DNA from: an uncultured Pelagibacteraceae bacterium
Lineage (GTDB): Bacteria > Pseudomonadota > Alphaproteobacteria > Pelagibacterales > Pelagibacteraceae
Length of the DNA: 64,000 nt
Assembly (NCBI GenBank): GCA_902547535.1
Contig: CACCOB010000001.1
Location: forward strand, 186,001-250,000
Reading direction: 5' to 3'
Positions within the stretch are counted from its first letter, which is position 1; the number at the start of each line of letters is the position of its first letter. A program made the position numbers and the translations under genes. The notes under the pieces were generated by a model. It was not told where the DNA came from and searched no databases. It was given only the letters and a program-made list of their open reading frames with translations. Of the stretch, positions 1-8,970 are shown piece by piece.

Positions 1-647
1 ATCATTACACTGGAATAAAAAATGACAAACTTGCAATTCAAAAGCTAACTAGTTTTAATTCTAATGTAAGTTGTCATTATTATATTACTAGATCAGGAAA
101 ACTTATACAGATGGTTCCCGATTTATATGTTGCTTGGCATGCTGGAAAGTCTAGCTGGCTTAATCATAGGTCTTTAAATTATAAATCAATAGGTATTGAA
201 ATTTCTAATCCTGGTCATGAACATGGGTACAGAAATTTTAGCGACAAGCAAATAAGATGTTTAATTAGAATTTCTAAACTAATAATAAAAAAATATAATA
301 TTGATAAAAATAAAATTTTAGGACATTCAGATATAGCTCCCTTAAGAAAAATAGATCCAGGAGAAAAATTCCCTTGGAAATTTTTAAGCAAAAAAAAAAT
401 TGGAATATGGCATAATATCAATTTTAAAAAACTTAAATCATCAAGGCAAAAAAATTATGAAGAAAAATTAAGTGAATTTATAAATTATTTAAAAAAAATA
501 GGTTACAATATTGATTACTCTAATTTGAATGAATTAAAAAAAATTATAAAAGTTTTTCAAATGAGATTTAGACCTGAGTTAATAAATGGAAAATTAGATC
601 TTGAATGCTTCAATATTGCTAAATCCCTTTGTAATATTAAAAAATAA
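1..647 (+). CDS. amiD: N-acetylmuramoyl-L-alanine amidase, AmiD type (5' end cut by window)
   Basis: The reading frame is open from base 3, so the true start lies upstream of the window; the first in-window ATG (111) is internal. Seen: HYTG at the left edge (first zinc His of the Amidase_2 fold), WHAG (second catalytic-region His), then GHSDIAP followed by KIDPGEKFPW, the usual His/Asp end of the zinc site. The last ~60 residues (KIGYNIDY to the C-terminus) resemble a peptidoglycan-binding-1 domain. Known for the family: cleavage of the amide bond between MurNAc and the stem peptide in cell-wall recycling. Any signal peptide or lipobox is outside the window. The RNase P RNA gene starts 38 bp after the stop. 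AmiD versus another Amidase_2 member cannot be settled without the N-terminus. Confidence 0.85.
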   Translation, partial: HYTGIKNDKLAIQKLTSFNSNVSCHYYITRSGKLIQMVPDLYVAWHAGKSSWLNHRSLNYKSIGIEISNPGHEHGYRNFSDKQIRCLIRISKLIIKKYNIDKNKILGHSDIAPLRKIDPGEKFPWKFLSKKKIGIWHNINFKKLKSSRQKNYEEKLSEFINYLKKIGYNIDYSNLNELKKIIKVFQMRFRPELINGKLDLECFNIAKSLCNIKK

Positions 648-651
648 ATAA

Positions 652-679
652 TTGAATTTTATCAAAAAATTTATATTCT
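652..679 (+). promoter_or_regulatory. Candidate sigma70 promoter of rnpB
   Basis: TTGAAT (652-657) and TATTCT (674-679) are separated by 16 bp, and the inferred 5' end of RNase P RNA (686) lies 7 bp beyond the -10. The fit between the promoter and the P1-helix boundary is the main support; no transcript data are available. Confidence 0.55.
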
Positions 680-685
680 CCCAAT

Positions 686-1040
686 GCCAGATAAAAGACT
701 TATCGCTTTAATTTATTAAAGAGGAAAGTCCGGGCTCTACAAAGACACAGTGCCAGTTAATGGCTGGCGGGGGTAACCCTAGGGATAGTGCCACAGAAAA
801 TAAACCGCCTTATCAAGGCAAGGGTGAAAAGGTGTGGTAAGAGCACACCGGCTAGTTGGTAACAATTAGTGCATGGAAAACCCCACTGGGAGCAAGACTG
901 AGTAGAGATGACACAGTTAGAAATAACAAAAAGCAGTCTTTGGCTAGTCATCTGGGTTAGTTGCTTGAGCCTTAAAGTGATTTAAGGCCTAGAGAAATGA
1001 TAAGTTTAAATGACAGAACCCGGCTTATATTTTATCTGGC
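686..1040 (+). ncRNA. rnpB: RNase P RNA (bacterial class A)
   Basis: Catalytic RNA that removes 5' leaders from pre-tRNAs. Seen: GAGGAAAGTCCGGGCT (720-735) near the 5' side, AGAGAAATGATAA around 992-1004, and ACAGAACCCGGCTTA around 1013-1027 near the 3' end, the conserved P4/J-region core of bacterial RNase P RNA. The ends are set by a closing P1 helix: GCCAGATAAAA (686-696) pairs with TTTTATCTGGC (1030-1040). Length (about 355 nt) is normal for class A. No protein-coding frame crosses this region on the plus strand. I see no clear intrinsic terminator after it. Confidence 0.96.
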
Positions 1041-1151
1041 AAAATCAGAAACTTTAATTTTTAATCTCAAACTAAATTAAATCATAATTTCTATTTTGTA
1101 AAATTGTAGAAATTTAGAACAAATCAAGAATACTTGGCTATAATATTAGTG

Positions 1152-1194
1152 TTGACGATTAAATTTAAAACCCATAATATCCCACAATATCCCA
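1152..1194 (+). promoter_or_regulatory. mraZ/dcw promoter overlapped by three MraZ boxes
   Basis: A strong sigma70-type promoter: -35 TTGACG (1152-1157), 17-bp spacer, -10 TAATAT (1175-1180). Overlapping the -10 and running past it are three CCCA units at 1171, 1181 and 1191, exactly 10 bp apart; on the minus strand this reads TGGG-N6-TGGG-N6-TGGG. Established: MraZ binds direct TGGG-type repeats with about 10-bp periodicity in its own promoter. Position over the -10 and start region predicts autorepression of the cluster. The repeats read TGGG on the strand opposite to transcription. Confidence 0.85.
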
Positions 1195-1213
1195 ATTATG
1201 GAAATTATGGATT

Positions 1214-1669
1214 ATGTTTTTATCTACTTACGAAAACAAATTAGACAAAAAAGGAAGGGTGTCCGTGCCTGCTAGTTTTAGAGGATTTCTCTCTAACATG
1301 GGATACAACGGAATTGTATGTTTTCCGTCATTTAATAATCAATCAATTGAGGCCTGGCCGCAAGATAGAATTGAAAAAATTTCAAATGCAATAGATACTT
1401 TAAATCCATTTGAGGATAAGAAAGATTATTTTGCAACCTCAATACTATCAGAAAGTATTAACTTACAATTTGATAGTGAAGGAAGAATTCTCATTACAGA
1501 AAAATTATTAAGACATGCAAAAATAAAAAGTAGCATGCTGTTTGTTGGTCAGGGAAAAACCTTCCAAATATGGGAACCAACAAATTTTGAAAAATTTAGG
1601 GTCACTGCTAAAAAAAAATCTAACATTAATAGAGCTAACCTTAAATGGGAGCAAAAACTTAATAACTAA
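1214..1669 (+). CDS. mraZ: Transcriptional regulator MraZ
   Basis: First gene of the dcw cluster. MraZ is an AbrB-fold, ring-forming DNA-binding protein that represses the dcw operon. Seen: N-terminal FLSTYENKLDKKGRVSVPAS, the first MraZ half with its DxKGR core, and a second half around residues 78-105 (LQFDSEGRILI). 151 residues is the usual size. The ATG at 1214 is preceded by no good Shine-Dalgarno but gives the standard N-terminus. Its likely operator lies 20-43 bp upstream. ftsZ starts 10 bp after the stop, so MraZ and FtsZ are almost certainly on one transcript. Confidence 0.95.
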   Translation: MFLSTYENKLDKKGRVSVPASFRGFLSNMGYNGIVCFPSFNNQSIEAWPQDRIEKISNAIDTLNPFEDKKDYFATSILSESINLQFDSEGRILITEKLLRHAKIKSSMLFVGQGKTFQIWEPTNFEKFRVTAKKKSNINRANLKWEQKLNN

Positions 1670-1679
1670 CGGGGGATAA

Positions 1680-3143
1680 ATGACAATTAATTTTAAAACA
1701 CCAGATATAAAAGAGTTGAAACCAAGAATATTAGTTCTTGGGATCGGAGGAGCAGGAGGTAATGCAATCAATGGAATGATAGAGTCGGGTCTACAAGGAG
1801 TTGAGTTTATAGCAGTAAATACGGATGCTCAAGATCTGAGACTCAGCCATGCACAAACTAAAATCCAAATGGGATTAAATTTAACAAAAGGATTAGGTGC
1901 TGGTGCAAAATTAGATATAGGTGAAGCTGCTGCAGATGAATCACTTAATGAGATAATAAATGTCCTTCAAGGTGCAAATATGGTTTTCATAACTGCAGGA
2001 ATGGGTGGCGGAACTGGAACTGGTGCTGCGCATGTTATCGCACGAGCTGCTAAGGAATTAAATATACTTACAATCGGAGTAGTAACTTTACCTTTCTTAT
2101 ATGAGGGCCCTTCTAGGATGAGAAAAGCAAATCAAGGTCTTGAAGAATTAAGAAAACATGTAGATACTATCATAGTAGTTCCAAATCAAAATCTATTCAA
2201 AATAGCAAGCGAACAAACTACATTTGAGGAGTCTTTTGAGCTTTCAAATGATGTTTTACTTCATGGAGTTCAAAGTATTACTGATCTTATGGTAAGACCT
2301 GGTTTAATAAATTTAGATTTTGCCGATGTTGAAACAGTCATGAGTTCGATGGGTAAAGCCATGATGGGTACTGGTCAGGCTGAGGGAGAAGGTAGAGCAG
2401 TTAAAGCTGCAGAGATGGCTATAAGCAATCCTCTTATAGATGACTATACATTAAAAGGAGCTAAAGGCTTACTAGTAAATATCACTGGTGGAAAGGATCT
2501 TAAACTTTTTGAAGTAGATGAAGCTGTTAATAAAGTTAGAGCTGAAGTAGATCCAGAAGCAGAACTTATAATTGGAGCAATTACAGATGAGAGTCTTGAT
2601 GGTTTAATGAGAGTTTCAATCGTAGCCACTTCTTTGGATGGGCAACAACCAGAACCGAAATCAGTGATTAATATGGTTCATAGAATACAAAATAGAAATC
2701 CAGGATATTCTGATTTTTCTAATACAGGCTCTTCTCAAGCGTTTACATTCTCTAACCAAAACAGCTCAATTATGACTAATGGGGCAAATGCTCTTAAAAT
2801 AGAAGAAGAGATTAAAGCTGGAACTGAAAATCAAGCAACAACTGAAACTGATAATTCAGCAGAATTAGTAAGTTCTACAAATGTTGAGGAGGAAACAAAT
2901 ACTGTAAAGAATGAATTATCTTCGGATTCCGATCAGTCTTTTGAAACAGATGAAAGCAACACCTCTCCGTCAAATGGATTAGAGAATTTTAATTTTGATG
3001 AAGAAACACCTGAGCTATTTAATTCTGATGAATCAATTAATGAAACTGAAGACGAAAATTCATTATCAACGGAAACAACTAAGACAAGAGAAGACGAAGA
3101 CGACTTAGAAATTCCAGCATTTTTGAGAAGACAAAAACATTAA
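1680..3143 (+). CDS. ftsZ: Cell division GTPase FtsZ
   Basis: Tubulin homologue that polymerises into the Z ring. Seen: [10 protein letters not shown] near residue 21, the tubulin signature GMGGGTGTG at 107-115, the [12 protein letters not shown] helix and VVPNQNL. The globular domain ends near residue 330; a long acidic Ser/Glu/Asp/Asn-rich linker follows, and the extreme C-terminus IPAFLRRQ (478-485) is the conserved tail that binds FtsA/ZipA-type anchors. Start: ATG 1680 with a purine-rich GGGGGA just upstream. Oddity: in most Alphaproteobacteria ftsZ follows ftsA; here it lies between mraZ and rsmH, and the position after ftsA is empty. Confidence 0.98.
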   Translation: MTINFKTPDIKELKPRILVLGIGGAGGNAINGMIESGLQGVEFIAVNTDAQDLRLSHAQTKIQMGLNLTKGLGAGAKLDIGEAAADESLNEIINVLQGANMVFITAGMGGGTGTGAAHVIARAAKELNILTIGVVTLPFLYEGPSRMRKANQGLEELRKHVDTIIVVPNQNLFKIASEQTTFEESFELSNDVLLHGVQSITDLMVRPGLINLDFADVETVMSSMGKAMMGTGQAEGEGRAVKAAEMAISNPLIDDYTLKGAKGLLVNITGGKDLKLFEVDEAVNKVRAEVDPEAELIIGAITDESLDGLMRVSIVATSLDGQQPEPKSVINMVHRIQNRNPGYSDFSNTGSSQAFTFSNQNSSIMTNGANALKIEEEIKAGTENQATTETDNSAELVSSTNVEEETNTVKNELSSDSDQSFETDESNTSPSNGLENFNFDEETPELFNSDESINETEDENSLSTETTKTREDEDDLEIPAFLRRQKH

Positions 3144-3161
3144 TGGTCTTCAAAAAAATAA

Positions 3162-4157
3162 ATGAATGCCACCATAAATCTGGAAAACAAACATTTTCCA
3201 GTTCTGCTAAATGAATTAATTAGCATTATTTCCCCTCTTTATGGTGGCACATTTATTGATTGTACTTTTGGTCAAGGCGGATATTCAGAAAAAATTCTTG
3301 AGAATAAAAAAAACAATATTATTGCATTAGATAGAGATAAAGATGTTTTAAACAATACATCAAAACTCCAAAAAAAATATGATAAAAGATTTAAATTTTA
3401 TAATCTTAAATTTTCTCAATTAGATCAAATCAAATTGAAAAATCATAAAATAAGAGGAATTATTTTTGATTTAGGATATTCATTAAACCAAATTAAAAAT
3501 TCTAAAAAAGGCTTATCATTTTCTGATAAAGGAAAGTTAAATATGAGAATGGGTATAAATGATTTTTCTGCCAATGAGATTATATCTGATATGGATGAGT
3601 ATAACCTTGCTAAAGTATTTAAAGTATTTGGTGATGAAAAATATTCCAAAAAAATAGCAAAAAAAATTGTAGAAAAAAGAAAAGATAAAACTATAAAAAC
3701 AGAGGACTTAGTTAAGATTATAGATAATGTTAAAAGATATCAAAAAACCAAAATACATAACTCCACTAAAGTTTTTCAGGCTTTAAGAATTTTAGTGAAT
3801 AAAGAAATTAGTGAATTAATAAATGGCTTAATCAATTCTTTTAATTTAATTCCAACAGGCGGCATCATAGCTGTGGTTAGTTTTCACTCAATAGAGGACA
3901 GAATTGTCAAATTTTTTTTTAAACACTATTCTGAACAAAGAAATTCCTCAAGATATTTACCTGAAACAGAAGTTCCAGAAAGATGCTTTAAATTAATTAA
4001 TAAAAGACCTATTTTACCAGGCTTAAGTGAGATAAAGAAAAACCCATCATCAAGATCTGCTAAATTAAGGTATGCAATAAAAACTAATGATAAATGTGAT
4101 TTTAGTGAATTTAGAGAAAAATTTAAAAATTTAATAAATGTTGAGGGTCTTAGATAA
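3162..4157 (+). CDS. rsmH: 16S rRNA (cytosine-1402-N4)-methyltransferase RsmH
   Basis: SAM-dependent methyltransferase (formerly MraW) that methylates C1402 in the decoding centre of 16S rRNA. Seen: HFPVLLNELI at the N-terminus, the SAM-binding motif FIDCTFGQGGYS at 31-42, DLGYSLNQI, the inserted helical domain around residues 120-210, and SFHSIEDRIVK followed by the C-terminal RPILP...NPSSRSAKLR typical of the family. 331 residues is normal. It lies 18 bp behind ftsZ and 4 bp ahead of ftsL. Confidence 0.97.
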   Translation: MNATINLENKHFPVLLNELISIISPLYGGTFIDCTFGQGGYSEKILENKKNNIIALDRDKDVLNNTSKLQKKYDKRFKFYNLKFSQLDQIKLKNHKIRGIIFDLGYSLNQIKNSKKGLSFSDKGKLNMRMGINDFSANEIISDMDEYNLAKVFKVFGDEKYSKKIAKKIVEKRKDKTIKTEDLVKIIDNVKRYQKTKIHNSTKVFQALRILVNKEISELINGLINSFNLIPTGGIIAVVSFHSIEDRIVKFFFKHYSEQRNSSRYLPETEVPERCFKLINKRPILPGLSEIKKNPSSRSAKLRYAIKTNDKCDFSEFREKFKNLINVEGLR

Positions 4158-4161
4158 TTAA

Positions 4162-4467
4162 ATGAAAAAATTATTTTTTTTTATACCTATAATCTTTTTA
4201 ATATTTGCAACTACTTTAACTAAAAACTCAACAAAAAAACTTGATAAAGAAATTTTTGAATTAAAAGAAAATATTAGAATATTAGAAGATCGTTATGAAC
4301 TGACTTTACTTGATTATAATATTTTAACTTCACCAAAAAAATTAATGGAGTATCAACAATTTTACTTTGAAGATAAATTTGTTCAAAAGAAAATAGAAAA
4401 TTTGAGCAAAATTGAATTTTTTGGTGATAAATTAAAAATTAATAAAATGCTTAAAATTGATGAGTGA
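4162..4467 (+). CDS. ftsL: FtsL-like small bitopic division protein
   Basis: 101 residues: a short cytoplasmic end, one hydrophobic segment (about 4-20) and a periplasmic heptad-rich region (about 25-65, KKLDKEIFELKENIRILEDRY) expected to form a coiled coil. Sequence similarity to characterised FtsL is weak, as usual for this protein; the call rests on topology, length and position between rsmH and ftsI, the standard ftsL slot. FtsL joins FtsB/FtsQ and activates the FtsW-FtsI synthase. It overlaps ftsI by 8 bp. Confidence 0.8.
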   Translation: MKKLFFFIPIIFLIFATTLTKNSTKKLDKEIFELKENIRILEDRYELTLLDYNILTSPKKLMEYQQFYFEDKFVQKKIENLSKIEFFGDKLKINKMLKIDE

Positions 4468-6112
4468 ATTAGATAATCACTCTCAAAATTCTGATAAATT
4501 TAATGATAGCTTTTCATATAAAGAAAATAAATCATATCTTAAAATATCTTTTGAAAGAATAGCATTTATTTTTTTTATATTTTTCATTTTAGCAATCATA
4601 TTTTCATCTAAGGTCATACTATTAAGTATAAAAAAAATCCCCGAAATTCAAAAAACAGTTAAAAAAGATAATTTCAGATCAAGTATTTTAGATAACGAAG
4701 GAAATATCTTAGCCAAAAGTGTTCCTATAGTTAATATAGGAATTAATCCTAATTTAGTAATTAATAAAGAAAAATTATTAATTTCCCTTAAATTAATCTT
4801 TCCTAATAAAAGTTTTGATGAGGAGATGTATGGAAAGAAATTCTTTTATGTAAAAAAAAAAATAAGTCCCGAAAAACTTGAGCAAGTTCTTCTTTTGGGT
4901 GACAAATCTTTTATTCAAGAGGATAGTATAGCAAGAGTTTATCCTAATGGAAATTTATTTAGCCATGTAATTGGTCAAATCGACAATGATAATAATGGTA
5001 TATCAGGAATCGAAAAAACATTTGATTATGAACTTACAACCACAAAAGAACCTTTAAAATTAACTCTTGATAAAGATCTTCAATATTTAATTAAAGAAGA
5101 GTTATTAAAATCCAAAGATATTTTTCAAAATATTGGAAGTGCTGCAATTTTAATGGATATAAATAATGGTAACATCTTATCAATGGTATCTCTTCCTGAC
5201 TTTGACCTTAACAAAAGAGAAAAAATATCAGATGTAAAATATATTAATAGAGCAACAAAAGGTGTATATGAATTTGGATCTGTATTTAAAACGTTTACTT
5301 TGGCTGCAGGTTTGCAATACAGTGTTGTTGAACCAGAAACAGAATTCAAAAACCTTAAAAAAAGAATAACGTGTGCAGGAAACTCTATATCTGAATATGA
5401 TGATAAAATACCGTCAGATTTAACAGCAGAAGAGATACTTATTAGATCAGGAAATATTGGTTCAATTAGAATAGCTGAAAAAGTTGGTATTGAAAATTAT
5501 AATGAGTTTCTCCAAACTATTGGAATTATATCAAATATAGAATTCGATATACAGGAAGTAGGTACAACTCAACTAGGTAGATGGGGAAAATGCAAACTTG
5601 CAACAGTTGCTTTTGGCCATGGAATTGCAACAACTTTATTACAACTTTCAAAAGCATATTCAATTATAAGTAATGGAGGATATGATATAACACCTTCATT
5701 GTTAAAGAGGGAAAAGTTACAAAGAAAAAGAATACTTAATGAAAACTTATCAGAAACAATAAATCCTATTTTAAGAAAAATTGTGTCGACAAAAGATGGA
5801 ACCGCAGGTTTTGCAAATGTAAAAGGCTATGAAATAGGGGGAAAAACTGGTACTGCTGATCAACCATCAAAAGGTGGCTATTCTAAAAAAAAAGTTAATA
5901 CTTTTGCCTCAGTATTTCCAACTTCTGATCCAAAATTTGTATTAGCTGTAATGTTGGATGAGCCAAAAGCAAACAGAGATTTTGTCTATCATTATAGAGA
6001 TGAAAGATATCCTTACAAAGGTAATTGGAGGAATACAGCAGGTTGGACCACTGTCTGGATAACAGGTCAGATCATGGATAAAATTGGGCCAATTTTAGCC
6101 ACAAAATATTAA
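4460..6112 (+). CDS. ftsI: Septal peptidoglycan transpeptidase FtsI (PBP3)
   Basis: Class B penicillin-binding protein cross-linking septal peptidoglycan. Seen: one membrane anchor around residues 30-58; a PBP dimer region with FRSSILDNEGNILA (about 72-86); transpeptidase motifs SVFK (Ser274 nucleophile, Lys277), SGN near 330 and KTGT near 462. I start it at ATG 4460 rather than the in-frame TTG one codon earlier; it overlaps ftsL by 8 bp, suggesting translational coupling. The 550-residue length is normal. FtsW lies further down the same cluster. Confidence 0.97.
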   Translation: MSELDNHSQNSDKFNDSFSYKENKSYLKISFERIAFIFFIFFILAIIFSSKVILLSIKKIPEIQKTVKKDNFRSSILDNEGNILAKSVPIVNIGINPNLVINKEKLLISLKLIFPNKSFDEEMYGKKFFYVKKKISPEKLEQVLLLGDKSFIQEDSIARVYPNGNLFSHVIGQIDNDNNGISGIEKTFDYELTTTKEPLKLTLDKDLQYLIKEELLKSKDIFQNIGSAAILMDINNGNILSMVSLPDFDLNKREKISDVKYINRATKGVYEFGSVFKTFTLAAGLQYSVVEPETEFKNLKKRITCAGNSISEYDDKIPSDLTAEEILIRSGNIGSIRIAEKVGIENYNEFLQTIGIISNIEFDIQEVGTTQLGRWGKCKLATVAFGHGIATTLLQLSKAYSIISNGGYDITPSLLKREKLQRKRILNENLSETINPILRKIVSTKDGTAGFANVKGYEIGGKTGTADQPSKGGYSKKKVNTFASVFPTSDPKFVLAVMLDEPKANRDFVYHYRDERYPYKGNWRNTAGWTTVWITGQIMDKIGPILATKY

Positions 6113-6123
6113 GAGCGTAAATC

Positions 6124-8970
6124 ATGTTACTCAAAGACTACTTTCCAAATCTTCAAAAAAAATACCATAAATTAAGTTTTAGAGGGATAGCCTTTAATTC
6201 TAATGAAGTTAAAAAGGGATATATTTTTTTTGCATTTAAAGGAAGTAATACAGATGGAAATTTATTTATAAAAGATGCTATTCAAAATGGATCAAAAATA
6301 ATAATTTCCGATAAAGTAAAAACAATTGGTAGTGAAAATAATATTTTATTTTTAAATGATAAAAATCCTAGAAAATTACTATCTCAATTCAGTTCAAAAA
6401 TATTTAATAAAAAACCAAATAATCTAATCGCAGTTACAGGCACCAATGGAAAATCATCTATAGCAAATTTTTATTTTCAAATTTTAAATTTAAATAAAAT
6501 TAAAGTAGCCTCGATCGGGACATTAGGTGTTGATGGTATAAATATAAAAAACAAATTTTTAAATACTACATTTGATACAATACAATTAAATAAAATCTTA
6601 CAAAAATTAAAAGAAAAAAAAATTGAAAATGTTATTTTGGAAGCCTCCAGTCATGGATTAAATCAAAATAGATTAGATGGATTAAAATTTGATATTGGTG
6701 TATTTACGAATTTATCTAGAGACCATTTAGATTATCACAAGTCTTATAAAAATTATTTAAATTCAAAATTAATATTATTTAAAAAATTATTGAAAAAAAA
6801 ATCTTATGCTATTTTTGATGAAGGTTTAAAAATTTCACCAAAATTGAGTAGAATTACTAAATTAAATAAAATAGAAAAATTTACAATAGGAAATACCAAA
6901 TCAAGTTTTGAAATATTAGATCATCAATTTTTAAAAAATGAACAGAAAATATTATTCAGATTTAATAAAAAGAAATATAGTTTTTCAACTAAATTAATTG
7001 GAAGAGTTCAGATTAAAAATTTACTAATGGCAATTATGGCTGCAATGAAAAGTAAAATTTCATTGGAAAAAATTTTAAAAATTACTCAAAAAATAGAGCC
7101 AGTGAATGGAAGGTTAGAAAAAATTGGAAAACTTTACAACAACGGTATTGTTATTCTTGACTATGCTCATACACCAGATGCTTTAAAAACTTGTATTAAA
7201 AATGTGAAGGAACAATTTAAATTAAGAAAAATTAATCTGGTCTTTGGATGTGGAGGAGAGAGAGACAGGCCCAAAAGAAAAATAATGGGGAAAATTGCTA
7301 ATAAATATTGTGATAAAATATATTTAACAGACGACAATCCAAGAAGTGAAGATCCAAATAAAATAAGAAGAGATATCAAGTCTAATATCTCAAAGAATAA
7401 AATATTCGAAATACCATCAAGAGAAAGTGCAATAAAATCTGCAATTTTAGATATTAAGTCAAACGAGATAGTTATCGTTGCTGGAAAAGGGCACGAAGTC
7501 TATCAAGAATATATCTTTAGAAAGTTCTTTTCGGATAAAAAATGTATTGAAAAATTTATTAAGATTAAAAATAAATCTTTAAATAAAAATTGGAAATCAA
7601 ATATTATTTCAGAGATTACCAAAAAAAAAATAGAAAAAAATATTAATATTAATGAAGCTTCAATTGACTCAAGAATAACAAAAAAAAATAATATCTTTTT
7701 TGGAATTAAAGGAAAAAACTTTGATGGAAATAAATTTGTTAGTCATGCTTTTAACAATGGAGCCTCAATTTCAATTAACCAAAATAAAAAAAAAAATAAA
7801 TTTAAAAACGATATATATGTAAAAAACTCATTAAAGACTTTTTCAGAAATTGGAAAAATGATTAGAGCATCATCTGATATTTCAACTATAGCAATCACAG
7901 GATCTTCAGGTAAAACTTCTTTAAAGGAGATGTTGGGGCAAATGATGAATAAAATATGTCAAACATCTTATTCAAAAAAATCATTTAACAACAAATATGG
8001 AGTTCCGATTTCATTATTTAATATAAACAAAGAGGATAAAATTGGTATCTTTGAAGTTGGAATGGACAAGAAAGGAGAAATCGATTTTTTAACAAAAAAG
8101 ATAATGCCTAATGTTGGTGTAATTACTAATATCTCATACGCGCATATTAAAAATTTTAAAAATCTGAAAGGTATTGCCAATGCTAAATCAGAGATAATTA
8201 ATAACATTCTTGAAGATGGTACAATTATATTAAATGCAGATGATAAATTTTTTAAATTTTTAAAATATAAATCTATTAAAAAAAAATTAAGAATAATTTC
8301 ATTTGGAGTTCAAAAAAAATCAGATGTAAGTTTGATTAATATAAAAAGAGGGAAATTTAGATCTACAATTTATATAAAATATAATCAAATAAAATTGAAA
8401 TTTGTTATTAAAAAAAATTTAGAAAACTATATTTATAATATTTTATCAACTTTAGCAGTAATATCTATATATTTTGATTTAGAAAAATTAGACAAATTTT
8501 TCTTTAATGATTATCAATTTCCAGAAGGAAGAGGAGATTTAAATATAATTAAGTTAAAAGAAAAAAAAATAAACCTAATTGATGAAAGTTACAATTCTAA
8601 CCCTTTATCACTTAAATTTGCATTAAATAAATTAAATAACTTGAATTCTAAACCTAAAAGAAAGTTAACTCTTTTAGGCGATATGTTGGAACTTGGTAAA
8701 TATTCTAAAAAACTTCACATAGAAGCTGCTCGGTATATTAATGCTACTAAAATTGATAAAGTTTATGTATACGGCAAAGATATTATTGAAACATTTAACA
8801 AAATTAAACCACAAAAAAGAGGAAAAATATTAAATTCAAAAAAAGATATCTTAAATTTTATTAAAAATGATATTAAGAATGGTGAATATCTAATGATTAA
8901 AGGTTCTAACTCCACAGGACTAAATAAAATAAGTCAAAGCTTAAAACTAGGCAAGATAAATGCTTTTTAG
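6124..8970 (+). CDS. murE-murF: Fused MurE-MurF: UDP-MurNAc-tripeptide synthetase and D-Ala-D-Ala-adding ligase
   Basis: One uninterrupted 948-residue frame carries two complete Mur ligases. N-terminal half (about 1-480) is MurE: ATP loop AVTGTNGKSS at 103-112, EASSHGLNQNRL, and DDNPRSEDP, where the DNPR motif marks meso-diaminopimelate as the amino acid added. C-terminal half (about 490-948) is MurF: a substrate-domain start INEASIDSR, ATP loop AITGSSGKTS near 590-599, DESYNSNP and LGDMLELG. No stop or restart ATG with ribosome site is visible at the junction, so this is a fusion, not two overlapping genes. It catalyses two consecutive cytoplasmic steps from UDP-MurNAc-dipeptide to pentapeptide. 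It overlaps mraY by 11 bp. Confidence 0.96.
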   Translation: MLLKDYFPNLQKKYHKLSFRGIAFNSNEVKKGYIFFAFKGSNTDGNLFIKDAIQNGSKIIISDKVKTIGSENNILFLNDKNPRKLLSQFSSKIFNKKPNNLIAVTGTNGKSSIANFYFQILNLNKIKVASIGTLGVDGINIKNKFLNTTFDTIQLNKILQKLKEKKIENVILEASSHGLNQNRLDGLKFDIGVFTNLSRDHLDYHKSYKNYLNSKLILFKKLLKKKSYAIFDEGLKISPKLSRITKLNKIEKFTIGNTKSSFEILDHQFLKNEQKILFRFNKKKYSFSTKLIGRVQIKNLLMAIMAAMKSKISLEKILKITQKIEPVNGRLEKIGKLYNNGIVILDYAHTPDALKTCIKNVKEQFKLRKINLVFGCGGERDRPKRKIMGKIANKYCDKIYLTDDNPRSEDPNKIRRDIKSNISKNKIFEIPSRESAIKSAILDIKSNEIVIVAGKGHEVYQEYIFRKFFSDKKCIEKFIKIKNKSLNKNWKSNIISEITKKKIEKNININEASIDSRITKKNNIFFGIKGKNFDGNKFVSHAFNNGASISINQNKKKNKFKNDIYVKNSLKTFSEIGKMIRASSDISTIAITGSSGKTSLKEMLGQMMNKICQTSYSKKSFNNKYGVPISLFNINKEDKIGIFEVGMDKKGEIDFLTKKIMPNVGVITNISYAHIKNFKNLKGIANAKSEIINNILEDGTIILNADDKFFKFLKYKSIKKKLRIISFGVQKKSDVSLINIKRGKFRSTIYIKYNQIKLKFVIKKNLENYIYNILSTLAVISIYFDLEKLDKFFFNDYQFPEGRGDLNIIKLKEKKINLIDESYNSNPLSLKFALNKLNNLNSKPKRKLTLLGDMLELGKYSKKLHIEAARYINATKIDKVYVYGKDIIETFNKIKPQKRGKILNSKKDILNFIKNDIKNGEYLMIKGSNSTGLNKISQSLKLGKINAF

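Noticed and set aside
757..951. A 64-codon minus-strand frame
   Set aside because: It lies entirely inside the RNase P RNA, whose conserved core and P1 helix are clear.
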